Origin: Thermoplasmata archaeon
GTDB lineage: Archaea; Thermoplasmatota; Thermoplasmata; Lutacidiplasmatales; UBA184
NCBI GenBank assembly: GCA_030039715.1
Contig: JASHVA010000187.1
Span: 1-12,912 of the forward strand
DNA: 12,912 bases
Direction of reading: 5' to 3'
This document shows positions 1 to 7,602 of the stretch, piece by piece. How positions within the stretch are numbered: the stretch's first letter is position 1; each line of letters begins with the position of its first letter. A program made the position numbers and the translations under genes. The notes beneath the pieces are model-generated. The model saw only the letters and a program-made list of their open reading frames with translations. It did not search any database and was not told the DNA's origin.

Positions 1-239
1 TCGTTCAGTGCTCCGTAGGCGATCCCGAGAGCCAAGAGCGACGCGGTCCACTTGTTCCAGACGACGATCGCTTCACGAATCAGTAGAACGGGAAACGCGT
101 AGCTGGGCCAGGTGAGCACGAAGAACGTGAAGGTCGCTGCCGGCACGGTTACGACGGCACCGACGCTGGTCGAGCCCGTGAGAAACTCGACGCACGGGGT
201 CAGCAGCACTAGGAAGGCGATCGGGGCCGCGTCTCGCAC
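1..239 (-). CDS. Polytopic membrane protein, N-terminal part (runs off left edge)
   Basis: An open minus-strand frame continues to the left edge; about 79 residues are visible. The frame is closed upstream by an in-frame TAG. The first usable starts are TTG at 242-240 and GTG at 239-237; I chose GTG because it sits just before the first hydrophobic stretch. The peptide is strongly hydrophobic: a segment at about residues 5-16 (APIAFLVLLTPC), a second at about 24-45 (VGAVVTVPAATFTFFVLTW), and later stretches containing FPVLLIREAIVV and ASLLALGIAYGAL. Charged residues are confined to short loops, as in a multi-pass inner-membrane protein. I do not recognise the family with confidence. The basic 'IRE' loop followed by a 'GIAYG' helix recalls uncharacterised bacterial and archaeal integral membrane proteins, but this is weak. 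It is divergent from the gene at 344 and shares a 104-base promoter region with it. Confidence 0.6.
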   Translation of the reverse strand, partial: MRDAAPIAFLVLLTPCVEFLTGSTSVGAVVTVPAATFTFFVLTWPSYAFPVLLIREAIVVWNKWTASLLALGIAYGALN

Positions 240-310
240 CAAGAGTGGAACGCGGACCTCGGGCTAAGAACCTGTAGCTCGGAGCGGCGCCCCGTCGCCC
301 GCCGCCAATC

Positions 311-318
311 TCTAAAGA
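311..318 (+). promoter_or_regulatory. TATA-like box of the 344 gene (near-leaderless)
   Basis: TCTAAAGA is the only AT-rich octamer in the GC-rich divergent region 240-343. Its centre is about 29 bases before the ATG at 344. A start site about 25 bases downstream would leave a leader of only 3-5 bases, as for leaderless archaeal genes, and no Shine-Dalgarno sequence is seen. The reverse complement could also serve the minus-strand gene starting at 239, with a leader of about 50 bases. The same TCTAAA core recurs before the hemerythrin gene. The placement is inferred from spacing only. Confidence 0.45.
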
Positions 319-343
319 AGTCGGGGTGACTTAGGGAAGCCTC

Positions 344-1378
344 ATGGCAAGACCCGGCCCGGAAGGGGACGGTAGGTCGGATCGGGCCGTCATCGATTGG
401 TTGCTCGAGAAAGACCAACCCTCGGTTCGCTACTTCACACTCCTCGAACTGCTCGGTAAGACGGAACGCGACTCTGAGGTGCGACGGGCGCGCGCGGCCA
501 TCCCGCGCGTGGGATGGGCCGCCGGGCTGCTCCAGCGGCAAAATCCGGACGGATTCTGGGAGGCCCGGAAGCCGCGCACCCTCCGCGAGTGGGCCCGCTT
601 CCTCCAGTTCCCCCAGTTCCGGTCTACGATGTGGCCCGCCCTCGTCCTTGCGGACCTGGGCATGGATTCTCGGGATCCGCGGATACGAAAGATCGCCGAG
701 CTGTTCTTCGAGTACAAGTTGCAGCTCAGCTCTCCGTTCAATTTCTTCACGGAGGAGGTCTGTGCGGTCGGAAACCTTGCCTCCATGCTGGTCCGATTCG
801 GGTACGGCCATGATCGACGTGTGCGGAAGCTCTATGCATGGTTGCTTGAGGACCAACGCGAGAACGGCGGCTGGAACTGTGCGCCGGGCAAGCCGGGCAC
901 CCTGGACTGTTGGGAGGCCTTGGCCGCCTTCTCGGCCGTCCCGAAGGTACACCGCTCTCCCCAGATGCAGCGCGCCATCGATCGGGGAGTCGAGTTCTAC
1001 CTCGAGCGTCGCCTTTTCCGAGAGGGAACGAAGTACGACCCGTGGTTCCGCTTTCATTACCCGACCCACTACTTCTACGACGTTCTGGTCGGCCTCGACG
1101 TAGTAACTCGGTTGGGGTACGGCGGCGATCGACGGCTCCAACCGGCCCTCGACCTGCTGGCGCACAAACGGCGCGCCGACGGTACCTGGAGCCTGGACCG
1201 AATTCACCCGGACGTGGGCCGGAGCCTGAAGCGGGATTACAGCGGAAGAGAGCTCAAGCCGTGGTCTCTCGAAGCCGCGGGCAAGCCCAGCAAGTGGATC
1301 ACGCTCACCGCACTGCGAGTCCTGCACCGAGTCGAGCGGTCGGGCGGCGCGTCCCGCCGGCGGTCCCGCCGGCAATGA
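344..1378 (+). CDS. Alpha/alpha-toroid protein, prenyltransferase/squalene-cyclase-like
   Basis: This is a 344-residue soluble protein made of helical repeats. Three Gly-Trp/Phe repeat motifs of the terpenoid-cyclase/prenyltransferase toroid type are visible: NPDGFW at about 67-72, QRENGGW at about 171-177 and RRADGTW at about 276-282. They resemble the QW motif (QxxDGxW) of squalene-hopene cyclases. The catalytic DxDD motif of those cyclases is not apparent, so the enzyme activity is unknown; a binding or scaffold role is equally possible. From memory, related archaeal and actinobacterial proteins are often annotated as prenyltransferase or, wrongly, as a nitrogen-fixation protein; nothing here supports nitrogen fixation. 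There is no signal peptide or membrane segment, so it is probably cytoplasmic. The C-terminus is a short basic tail (SRRRSRRQ). The ATG start is supported by the TATA-like box at 311-318. The next gene begins 42 bases downstream with its own TATA-like box. Confidence 0.75.
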   Translation: MARPGPEGDGRSDRAVIDWLLEKDQPSVRYFTLLELLGKTERDSEVRRARAAIPRVGWAAGLLQRQNPDGFWEARKPRTLREWARFLQFPQFRSTMWPALVLADLGMDSRDPRIRKIAELFFEYKLQLSSPFNFFTEEVCAVGNLASMLVRFGYGHDRRVRKLYAWLLEDQRENGGWNCAPGKPGTLDCWEALAAFSAVPKVHRSPQMQRAIDRGVEFYLERRLFREGTKYDPWFRFHYPTHYFYDVLVGLDVVTRLGYGGDRRLQPALDLLAHKRRADGTWSLDRIHPDVGRSLKRDYSGRELKPWSLEAAGKPSKWITLTALRVLHRVERSGGASRRRSRRQ

Positions 1379-1392
1379 GAGAACGACCCACC

Positions 1393-1400
1393 TTAATTTA
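1393..1400 (+). promoter_or_regulatory. TATA-like box of the 1421 cyclase (leaderless)
   Basis: TTAATTTA lies in the 42-base gap after the preceding gene. Its centre is about 25 bases before the GTG at 1421, so an archaeal start site would fall on or next to the start codon. There is no Shine-Dalgarno motif between them. It supports both the GTG start and independent transcription of the cyclase, although read-through from 344-1378 is also possible. Confidence 0.5.
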
Positions 1401-1420
1401 GGCGAGCGAGATTCCGAGGC

Positions 1421-3355
1421 GTGACGGACACTCGCCGTCTGGCGGCCATCATGTTCGTCGACATGGTGGGCTACACTGCTTCCTCGCAGGCGGACGAATC
1501 CGGGACCATCCGTCGGGTGCACGACGTCAATGCGCGGCTGCAGCCCATCATCGCCGCGGCGGGGGGTCGCAGGATCAAGTCCACCGGCGACGGCCTGCTC
1601 GTCGAGTTCGAGAGTGCGCTCCGGGCATCCGAGTGCGCAGTGGAGATCCAGCGCCGGCTCCACGAGAGCGGCTGGCAGGGCTCCGGGCCGCCCGCTCAGC
1701 TCCGCATCGGGGTCCACTTGGGTGATGTCGAAGAGCACGACGACGACATCCTCGGCGACGCCGTGAACATCGCCGCCCGGATCGAGCCCTTGGCAGAACC
1801 GGGTGGGGTCAGCATTTCGGGCGAGGTCTATGCGCAAATTCGTGGCAAGACGGCGACCCGGTGGGAGTTGACACCGCCAAAGGAGCTGAAGGGGATCAAA
1901 CACGCAGTGTCGGTGTACCGCGCCCTCCTACCCTGGGAGGATCCCGCTGCCACCGCGTCGGGCCAGGACCGGAATCGGATCGCGGTCTTGCCGTTCGCCA
2001 ATTTCAGCCCGGACGCGCACGACGAGTACTTCGCCGATGGGCTTACCGAAGAGATGATCACGGTCTTGGCTAAGATTCCGGACCTGCGCGTGATTGCCCG
2101 GACCTCCGTCTTTCCCTACAAGGGCACTCAGAAGTCGATGGGTCAGATCGGGTCCGAGCTCGGCGTCTCCACCATTCTCGAAGGGAGTGTGCGCAAGGCT
2201 GGGGACCGCATTCGGATCACCGCCCAGCTGATCGACGTCTCCACACAGGCCCACCGGTGGGCCGAAACGTACGACCGGAAGCTCGAGGACGTATTCGCAG
2301 TACAGACCGATGTCGCCACGGAGGTGGCCAAGGCACTCGAAGTACGCCTCGGCCACGGCGAAGATGCCCGACTGCCGGCCAGCCGACCGGTGGCGGCAGA
2401 GTCGTACCTTGAGTACCTTCGGGGACGCGCCATCATGACCCAGTCGCAATCGGAATCGAGCTTGAAGGAGGCCCAAGAGCTGTTCGAGCAGGCGCTCGCG
2501 CTCGATCCCAAGAACGCCCGGGCCGCGGCGGCGCTCTCGGAAGCCACCCATCTCATGGGACTCTTTCATCGGCGAGAAACACGCACGGTGAGCGACGCCA
2601 AGGCCCGCGAGCTGGCGGACCGGGCGATCGGTCTGGACCCGAATCTTGCCGACGGGCACAGTGCACTCGGCTTGATCCTCTACAGCTCCTGCGAGTGGGC
2701 GGCCGCGGAGCGCGAGGCGCTGCTCGCGCTCTCGCTCAACCCCAGCTTTTCCGACGTGCGGGTTTGGTACTCGCTCATGCTGGCGGAGTTGGGTCGGGGC
2801 GAGGAGAGCCTTCGGGAGATGTCCCTCGCCTTCGAGTCGGACCCCCAGTCCCGCGTCGTGGCCGGATTGCTCGTCATCCTGCTGCTCTGGCTCCGTCGGT
2901 TCGACGAGGCGAAGGTGGTGCTGGATCGGTATCGGCTCCTGGACTCCGAAGGGCGGCTCTACCATCTCGACTTGGCGCTCTACCACCTTTTGCAGGGCAA
3001 CAACGACCTCGCCCTGGCCGAAGCTGCCAAGGGCGACTCCCTCGTGTTCGAGAGCGGATATGCCGGCCCTTCCGTGATCCGAGCTATCGTCCTCGCTCGG
3101 GTCGGCCAGGTGGACGAGGCTCTCCGAATCCTCCGCGCGATCGAGTCGCTCGCCGCCGTCCGAGGCTCCGAGGAAGCGATGGCCCTCGCCTACGCGCTCA
3201 TGGGACGGTTGGACGAGAGCTTTCGCATCCTGGAGCTCAAGATGGCCACCGGCACTCTGGGCGTGCAGATGTTCCGTCTGGAGCCGCTCGCCGAACCGAT
3301 TCGAAAAGATCCCCGCTTCGCCGAGATCTTGAAGAAAATGCGACTCGCGGAGTGA
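1421..3355 (+). CDS. Class III adenylate/guanylate cyclase with TolB-like and TPR domains
   Basis: A 644-residue protein expected to make cAMP or cGMP from the nucleoside triphosphate. Residues about 5-170 form a class III cyclase homology domain. Metal-binding Asp14 (MFVDMVGY) and Asp57 (TGDG), substrate-specifying Lys53 and Asp109, and transition-state Asn116 and Arg120 (VNIAAR) are all present with family spacing, so it should be active. The Lys/Asp pair favours ATP. Residues about 186-311 match the TolB-like N-terminal domain often fused to such cyclases (IAVLPFANFSPD, YFADGLTEEM, ILEGSVR). The rest, about 325-640, is helical with TPR features (AQELFEQALALDPKNARAAA; RAIGLDPNLADGHSALG). 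No membrane segment is seen, so it is probably cytoplasmic, with TolB/TPR as sensor or partner surface. The GTG start is supported by the TATA-like box at 1393-1400 and by the matching N-terminus (RRLAAIMF) of the cyclase at 4299-7565. It converges on the hemerythrin gene with an 89-base gap. Confidence 0.92.
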   Translation: MTDTRRLAAIMFVDMVGYTASSQADESGTIRRVHDVNARLQPIIAAAGGRRIKSTGDGLLVEFESALRASECAVEIQRRLHESGWQGSGPPAQLRIGVHLGDVEEHDDDILGDAVNIAARIEPLAEPGGVSISGEVYAQIRGKTATRWELTPPKELKGIKHAVSVYRALLPWEDPAATASGQDRNRIAVLPFANFSPDAHDEYFADGLTEEMITVLAKIPDLRVIARTSVFPYKGTQKSMGQIGSELGVSTILEGSVRKAGDRIRITAQLIDVSTQAHRWAETYDRKLEDVFAVQTDVATEVAKALEVRLGHGEDARLPASRPVAAESYLEYLRGRAIMTQSQSESSLKEAQELFEQALALDPKNARAAAALSEATHLMGLFHRRETRTVSDAKARELADRAIGLDPNLADGHSALGLILYSSCEWAAAEREALLALSLNPSFSDVRVWYSLMLAELGRGEESLREMSLAFESDPQSRVVAGLLVILLLWLRRFDEAKVVLDRYRLLDSEGRLYHLDLALYHLLQGNNDLALAEAAKGDSLVFESGYAGPSVIRAIVLARVGQVDEALRILRAIESLAAVRGSEEAMALAYALMGRLDESFRILELKMATGTLGVQMFRLEPLAEPIRKDPRFAEILKKMRLAE

Positions 3356-3444
3356 CCGGCCTCCGGCGACCGACCTGTCCGGCTGCAACTCTCGTTACGC
3401 CCCGTCGCCGTCCAGGGGTCCCTCAGAGCGAATCCGTCAGGGCT

Positions 3445-4143
3445 CTAGATTCCGACCCGCTGCCGTACCGTATTCCACCGAGCCGAATCGACTTTGGCCG
3501 TGCCCAGGTCCGCCACGGCCTTCATGAATTGCGGCGGGGCTCCCTTCTTCACGGCACCGAGGAGGTCCGAGAGTTCGTTCACGTTCATCGCCGGAAGCAT
3601 CCAGTTGAGGAGCGCCATGAGGCGGTCGGGCGGGAACATGCCGATGATCTTGCCCCGCATCGCTCCCTGCTCGGCATCGGTGATGTTCGCCTGCAACAGA
3701 GGAACCAGTTCGGTCTCCTCCCGGTTGAGATGCGTGATGTAGGCGGCGAACAGCTCGTTGGCCATCTGGTTGATCCGAACCCCGGCGGCGATCCTCTCCT
3801 CCGGTGAGCTCAACTCCAGGGCGTGGCGCGCGGCTCTCCCGATCTCCATTTCGCGCCGCGTGAACTCGTGGTGTTCTTCGATCAGGCGGTTGACCAAGTC
3901 CTTGGCGAACCCCGCGGAGGCCGGGAAGATGACCCCTTCCTCCCCTTCGGCATGATAGGCAAGGGCACACAGAATGCAGCCGACGGACTGCGCGGTGGCG
4001 AAGTTGTTCTCCAGGTCCGCCGCGAGTACCCGCGTTCCGGCTACGTCCGCAAAGTCATTGGTTTGAAGACGGGTCGAGAGGCCATAGATCATTGCGCGAA
4101 GCCCCTTATGCACCGGCGTAAAAAGGTCCTCTTTTCCTGTCAT
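3445..4143 (-). CDS. Hemerythrin-like HHE domain protein
   Basis: A 232-residue protein with a four-helix HHE bundle, likely binding a di-iron centre for oxygen, nitric oxide or iron handling in the cytoplasm. Likely ligands, numbered from the chosen ATG, are His12 (FTPVHKGLR), His64 and Glu68 (YHAEGEE), His91/92 (EEHHEF), and His138 and Glu142 (HLNREE). The C-terminal part, about 150-232, is a helical extension with a WMLPAMN motif, which resembles an extension I recall in some other HHE proteins. The frame stays open upstream to a GTG at 4209, but a TATA-like box (4185-4192) lies inside that extension and no other in-frame start follows it, so ATG 4143 is preferred. It is transcribed in the same direction as the upstream cyclase gene but has its own promoter, and it converges with the cyclase at 1421. 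Two cysteines (56 and 59, CILC) near the second helix are unusual and could be redox-active. Confidence 0.87.
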   Translation of the reverse strand: MTGKEDLFTPVHKGLRAMIYGLSTRLQTNDFADVAGTRVLAADLENNFATAQSVGCILCALAYHAEGEEGVIFPASAGFAKDLVNRLIEEHHEFTRREMEIGRAARHALELSSPEERIAAGVRINQMANELFAAYITHLNREETELVPLLQANITDAEQGAMRGKIIGMFPPDRLMALLNWMLPAMNVNELSDLLGAVKKGAPPQFMKAVADLGTAKVDSARWNTVRQRVGI

Positions 4144-4184
4144 GTGGATCCCACGGAGAACGCGCGACCCAGCGTAGTTCCTCC

Positions 4185-4192
4185 ATTTTAGA
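4185..4192 (-). promoter_or_regulatory. TATA-like box of the hemerythrin gene
   Basis: On the minus strand this reads TCTAAAAT, sharing the TCTAAA core with the box at 311-318. Its centre is about 45 bases before ATG 4143, predicting a start near 4163 and a leader of about 20 bases. It lies in the 155-base gap after the cyclase stop at 4299 and suggests separate transcription. It also argues against the longer GTG start at 4209. Confidence 0.45.
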
Positions 4193-4298
4193 TTCTCCGA
4201 CGGCACCACTTGACGGCCTTCCTACTGGAAGACAGGGGAGTCCTATCTCCGCGAATGGGAGAGCCCGGAGGCGTGGCCGACTCTCCGGCCGGTCCGGC

Positions 4299-7200
4299 TC
4301 AACTCGATACCGGACCGCCGACTCTTGGGTCGGATCGTTTGACGACCTTCGAAAGGAACTCGGTCGCTTGATCCGCCAGCACTCCCGCCCGCTTCTTGTC
4401 GCCGGAGACACGAACGACCTCGGCCAGGCTGAGCAGGGTTTGCGCCCATTCGTACTGCCAGCCGAGGCGCTTCCACAGGGCGAGCGATTCCTCCAGCGAG
4501 GCCGTGGCCGCCGGCATTTCGCCGCGGTGTGCTTGGACCCAACCCTGGCTGCGCAGCCGGTAGGCGTTCCCAAGATTCTCGCCCAGGGTCTCGGTGAGAC
4601 TCGCGAGCTCTCCCAGGTGGCGCTCGGCCTCCGAGAGCTCGGCCGCGTCCAAGTGGGCGCGTACCAGGAGCGCGAGCGTCTCCACAAGGAACAACGCGTC
4701 GATCGCCGGGGGACCGGCCCTCCGACCCAGCTCGTAGGCGATGCGAAGGTGTTCCACGGCCGAGAGCGGCTTTTGTCGGACCAGGGCGCATCGGGCCAGG
4801 ACCAGTTGGACGTGCGCGCTCTCCGTCCAGTCTCCGCCTTCCGCCATCAAACGCTCGCCTTCCCACAAGAGCTTCTCGGCGCGGTCGATTTCCCCGCGGG
4901 CGAGGGCCACGTCGGCGAGGACCGCGATGGCGGTCGGTCGATCTCGCCGGGGGTCGCCTCCCACGAAGGCCCGGTGCTCGAGCGCCACTTGCTCCGCTCG
5001 ATGGAGGTCGCCCGACCTCCACTCGATGTAGGTGATCAGGTTGCCCTTGACGAACATCTCGTTGAGCACATCGTGGCCCCGTCTCGCGTAGTCGACCGCG
5101 TCTTCGGCGACACGCAGCGCGCCGCGCGCGTCGCCGCGGATGTGCACGAGAGCCAGCGACTTCACGACCATGACGTCCGACACGACGGGACGGGCTCCCG
5201 ATTTGGTCGCGAGCGCTAGGGCCTCCTCCAGGTACTCCCAGACTCTGGCGCTCTCGGCAGGAGGGATGGTCGACGCGAGCATTCGACGGGCGCTCGCTCC
5301 GATCCGGAATTCGTCGACCTTGCCGGCGATGTCGATCGCGCGCGTCCAGTTGGCGGCCGCCTCGGGCAGCCGAACCTCCTGATACATGACCAGGCCCATG
5401 GTGTCGTACAGTCGGGCGAGCTCGACGCTCGGTGGACCTGACTCCAGCAGGCGTCGAGCCTGTTCGAGATGCTCCGCGGCTCGTACCGGTTCGTTCCGAT
5501 ACGTCAGCCGACGGGCGATGCTGGTGTACACTCCCCCCGCCTCGGCGGTCAACCCGAGGCGTTCGTAGATCTCGGCCGCCTCTCTCAGGGTTCGGTACGC
5601 TTCGGAGTGTCGGCCCAGAAGGTCCTGCTGCTCGCCGATATTCGACATCACCTCCGCCCGTCGCCTCTCGTCGGGCTGGGACTCGAGCAGCTCCTGGGCG
5701 GTCGCGTACTGGCGGAGCGCCTCCTCCCGAGCGAACAACCGCACGGACTCCTCGGCGGCTTTGAGGGTATACTCGAGCGCCTTGTCGTACTCGTTGGCGA
5801 GGAGGAAGTGGTGGGCGAGCACGGCCGCCGGGAACTGCGAACCGGCCTCGGCCATGCCCTCCAATACCCGCGCCACCGTGGCGTGGTATCGGGTGCGGCG
5901 GACGAGACTGATCTCGTCGTAGAGGGTTTCGGGCACGGGCCGGTCCGTGAAGGCGTAGGCAGAACGGCCGGAGCCGGTGGGCCGCTCATCCAGGATGTGC
6001 GCCTGGATCGCCTCTTCCAGGCGAGGGAGCAGTTCGTCCGGAGCGATGCTCGTCACCCGCTGCAGCGCGTCGAAGGAGAAGCGGGGTCCCAGGACCGAAG
6101 CCTGACGAAGGACCTCCACCGTGGGCGGCGAGAGCCGGGCGAGCCGCTGACGAACGTCGGACTGGATCCCGGGCGGAAGATGGATGGCGACGCCCGGCTT
6201 CGGTCCCCAGCCGTCTTCGGTCCAAACCAGCGAGCCTTCGCCCGCGAGCGTACGGACGATCGCTTCCAGGATCATCGGGTTGCCGCCCGATTTCTCGTAG
6301 AGGCGTCCGGCCAGCTCGCCCCCGGACGCCGGAAGTCGGCCGCGGAGCATCTGACGCAGAAGCTGGACCGAGGCGTCCGCGTCGAAACGATGGAGGCGGA
6401 CCAGTTCCATCCGTTGGTCGCGCACCAGCGCTTCGACCAGGTCCTCCAGCCCGCGCTGCTCCGGCGTCTGCTCGTCCCGATACCCCACCAGCACGAGGAC
6501 GCGATAGTCCGCGAGACGGTGCGCGACGTACTCGAGCAGGTGGAGCGAGGCGCTGTCGGACCACTGGACGTCGTCGAGCAGCACGATGACCGGTGCCGCG
6601 CGACTCAGGTTCCCGAGCAGCCGGAGGACGCCTTCGAACAATCGCTCCTCGGACGGGACCTCGCCGGGCAATCCCTCCGGTTCCCGGCCCAATCGGGGCC
6701 CGAGCTCCGGCACGAGCTGGGAGACCTCGACGGCGCAGTCGACGCAGAACTTGTTCAGCATCGGGTTGGGAAGTTCCCGCGCCATCCGCCGGACGGCCTG
6801 CGACCAAGGAGCGAAAGGGGCGGAGATCCCACCCCGCTCGGCCTTGCCACGGAGGACGCGAGCTCCGTCGCGTTCCGCGAGGGAGATGAGCTCCTCGGCG
6901 AGGCGAGTCTTGCCGACGCCCGCCTCTCCGGTGAGGGCGATGGCCGACCCGCCCTTCGCGGCGATCCCGCTCCACGTGCGTCGAAGGAGCTCGAGCTCGT
7001 CCTTGCGGTCCGTGAACGGCGTCGCCTCCGATAGGCTGGGCGGGGTCCAGGGCAGCTCGATTCGGTAGACGCTCACCGGCGTGGTGATGTTCTTGAGCAC
7101 CGCCCGCTCCACGACGCGAAACGGGTATGCAATCTTGTTCTGGACCTGCTCGAAGACGGGGCCGGTCACGCAGACCCCACCCGCCTCCGCGAGCGGCTCC

Positions 7201-7565
7201 ACGCGGGAAGCGATGTTGACCGCATCGCCGTAGACGTCGTCCGTCGTGTGTACGACGTCGCCGACGTGAACGCCGACCCGCATCTCGATCCGCTCGCCAG
7301 ACCCGTCGCGGTTCCTCTCGAACAGCAGCCGCTGGATCTCCACGGCGCACTCGGTAGCGTCGAGCGCGCTGTCGAAGACCACCAGCGCGCCGTCTCCCAT
7401 CGTCTTGACCTCCGTCCCCGCGAAGCGGCCGAACACCGGGCGCAGGAGCTTTCGCTGCTCGTCGACGAGTTTCAGCGCAAGCGACTCGTCCCGTTGGGTC
7501 AGTGCCGACCAACCGACCATGTCCAGGAACATGATGGCGGCGAGTCGGCGCCGTCCGTCGGGCAC
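4299..7565 (-). CDS. Class III cyclase fused to STAND/AAA ATPase and TPR array
   Basis: A 1088-residue multidomain signalling protein. Residues about 6-170 are a class III nucleotidyl cyclase with an apparently complete active site: metal Asp15 and Asp58 (MGDG), substrate Lys54 and Asp110, and Asn117 and Arg121 (VNIASR). From about 184 (FTDRKDELELL) an AAA_16/STAND-type ATPase follows, with Walker A GEAGVGKT at 213-220, Walker B VIVLLDD at 326-332, and the family-typical GGNPMILE near 427. Residues about 560-1070 are a long helical TPR-like array (ALEYTLKAAEESVRLFAREE; AEHLEQARRLLESG). Such cyclase-ATPase-TPR proteins are thought to couple ligand or partner sensing to cyclic-nucleotide output; the ligand here is unknown. 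The start is GTG, chosen because the N-terminus aligns with the other cyclase (RRLAAIMF, DMVG). It lies 37 bases after the thermopsin-like gene with no obvious promoter between, so it is probably co-transcribed with that gene. Confidence 0.92.
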   Translation of the reverse strand: MPDGRRRLAAIMFLDMVGWSALTQRDESLALKLVDEQRKLLRPVFGRFAGTEVKTMGDGALVVFDSALDATECAVEIQRLLFERNRDGSGERIEMRVGVHVGDVVHTTDDVYGDAVNIASRVEPLAEAGGVCVTGPVFEQVQNKIAYPFRVVERAVLKNITTPVSVYRIELPWTPPSLSEATPFTDRKDELELLRRTWSGIAAKGGSAIALTGEAGVGKTRLAEELISLAERDGARVLRGKAERGGISAPFAPWSQAVRRMARELPNPMLNKFCVDCAVEVSQLVPELGPRLGREPEGLPGEVPSEERLFEGVLRLLGNLSRAAPVIVLLDDVQWSDSASLHLLEYVAHRLADYRVLVLVGYRDEQTPEQRGLEDLVEALVRDQRMELVRLHRFDADASVQLLRQMLRGRLPASGGELAGRLYEKSGGNPMILEAIVRTLAGEGSLVWTEDGWGPKPGVAIHLPPGIQSDVRQRLARLSPPTVEVLRQASVLGPRFSFDALQRVTSIAPDELLPRLEEAIQAHILDERPTGSGRSAYAFTDRPVPETLYDEISLVRRTRYHATVARVLEGMAEAGSQFPAAVLAHHFLLANEYDKALEYTLKAAEESVRLFAREEALRQYATAQELLESQPDERRRAEVMSNIGEQQDLLGRHSEAYRTLREAAEIYERLGLTAEAGGVYTSIARRLTYRNEPVRAAEHLEQARRLLESGPPSVELARLYDTMGLVMYQEVRLPEAAANWTRAIDIAGKVDEFRIGASARRMLASTIPPAESARVWEYLEEALALATKSGARPVVSDVMVVKSLALVHIRGDARGALRVAEDAVDYARRGHDVLNEMFVKGNLITYIEWRSGDLHRAEQVALEHRAFVGGDPRRDRPTAIAVLADVALARGEIDRAEKLLWEGERLMAEGGDWTESAHVQLVLARCALVRQKPLSAVEHLRIAYELGRRAGPPAIDALFLVETLALLVRAHLDAAELSEAERHLGELASLTETLGENLGNAYRLRSQGWVQAHRGEMPAATASLEESLALWKRLGWQYEWAQTLLSLAEVVRVSGDKKRAGVLADQATEFLSKVVKRSDPRVGGPVSS

Positions 7566-7602
7566 GGGCCTCGCTATCGGCTCCGCGGACGGCCAGGACG
7601 CG

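Noticed and set aside
209..1903. A 564-codon minus-strand open frame opposite the toroid and cyclase genes
   Set aside because: It runs antisense across two well-supported genes and their intergenic promoter, is Pro/Arg-rich and low in motifs, and is best explained by high GC content. The real minus-strand gene here is a different frame at 1-239.
1928..3388. A 486-codon minus-strand frame opposite the TolB/TPR cyclase
   Set aside because: It is the shadow of a gene with clear domains; no recognisable motif, and the composition is typical of antisense frames in GC-rich DNA.
4258..4298. Possible terminator dyads after the cyclase-ATPase stop (GCCGG-1-CCGGC and GGAGAG...CTCTCC)
   Set aside because: The first has too small a loop to form a good hairpin, the second has a long unpaired loop, and neither is followed by a T-run. 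They are likely chance dyads in GC-rich DNA.
5469..7034. Long plus-strand frame (521 codons) and a 508-codon minus-strand frame at 5986-7512 overlapping the cyclase-ATPase gene
   Set aside because: Both conflict with a gene that has an intact cyclase site, Walker A/B and TPRs. Their translations are Arg/Gly/Pro-rich without domains.
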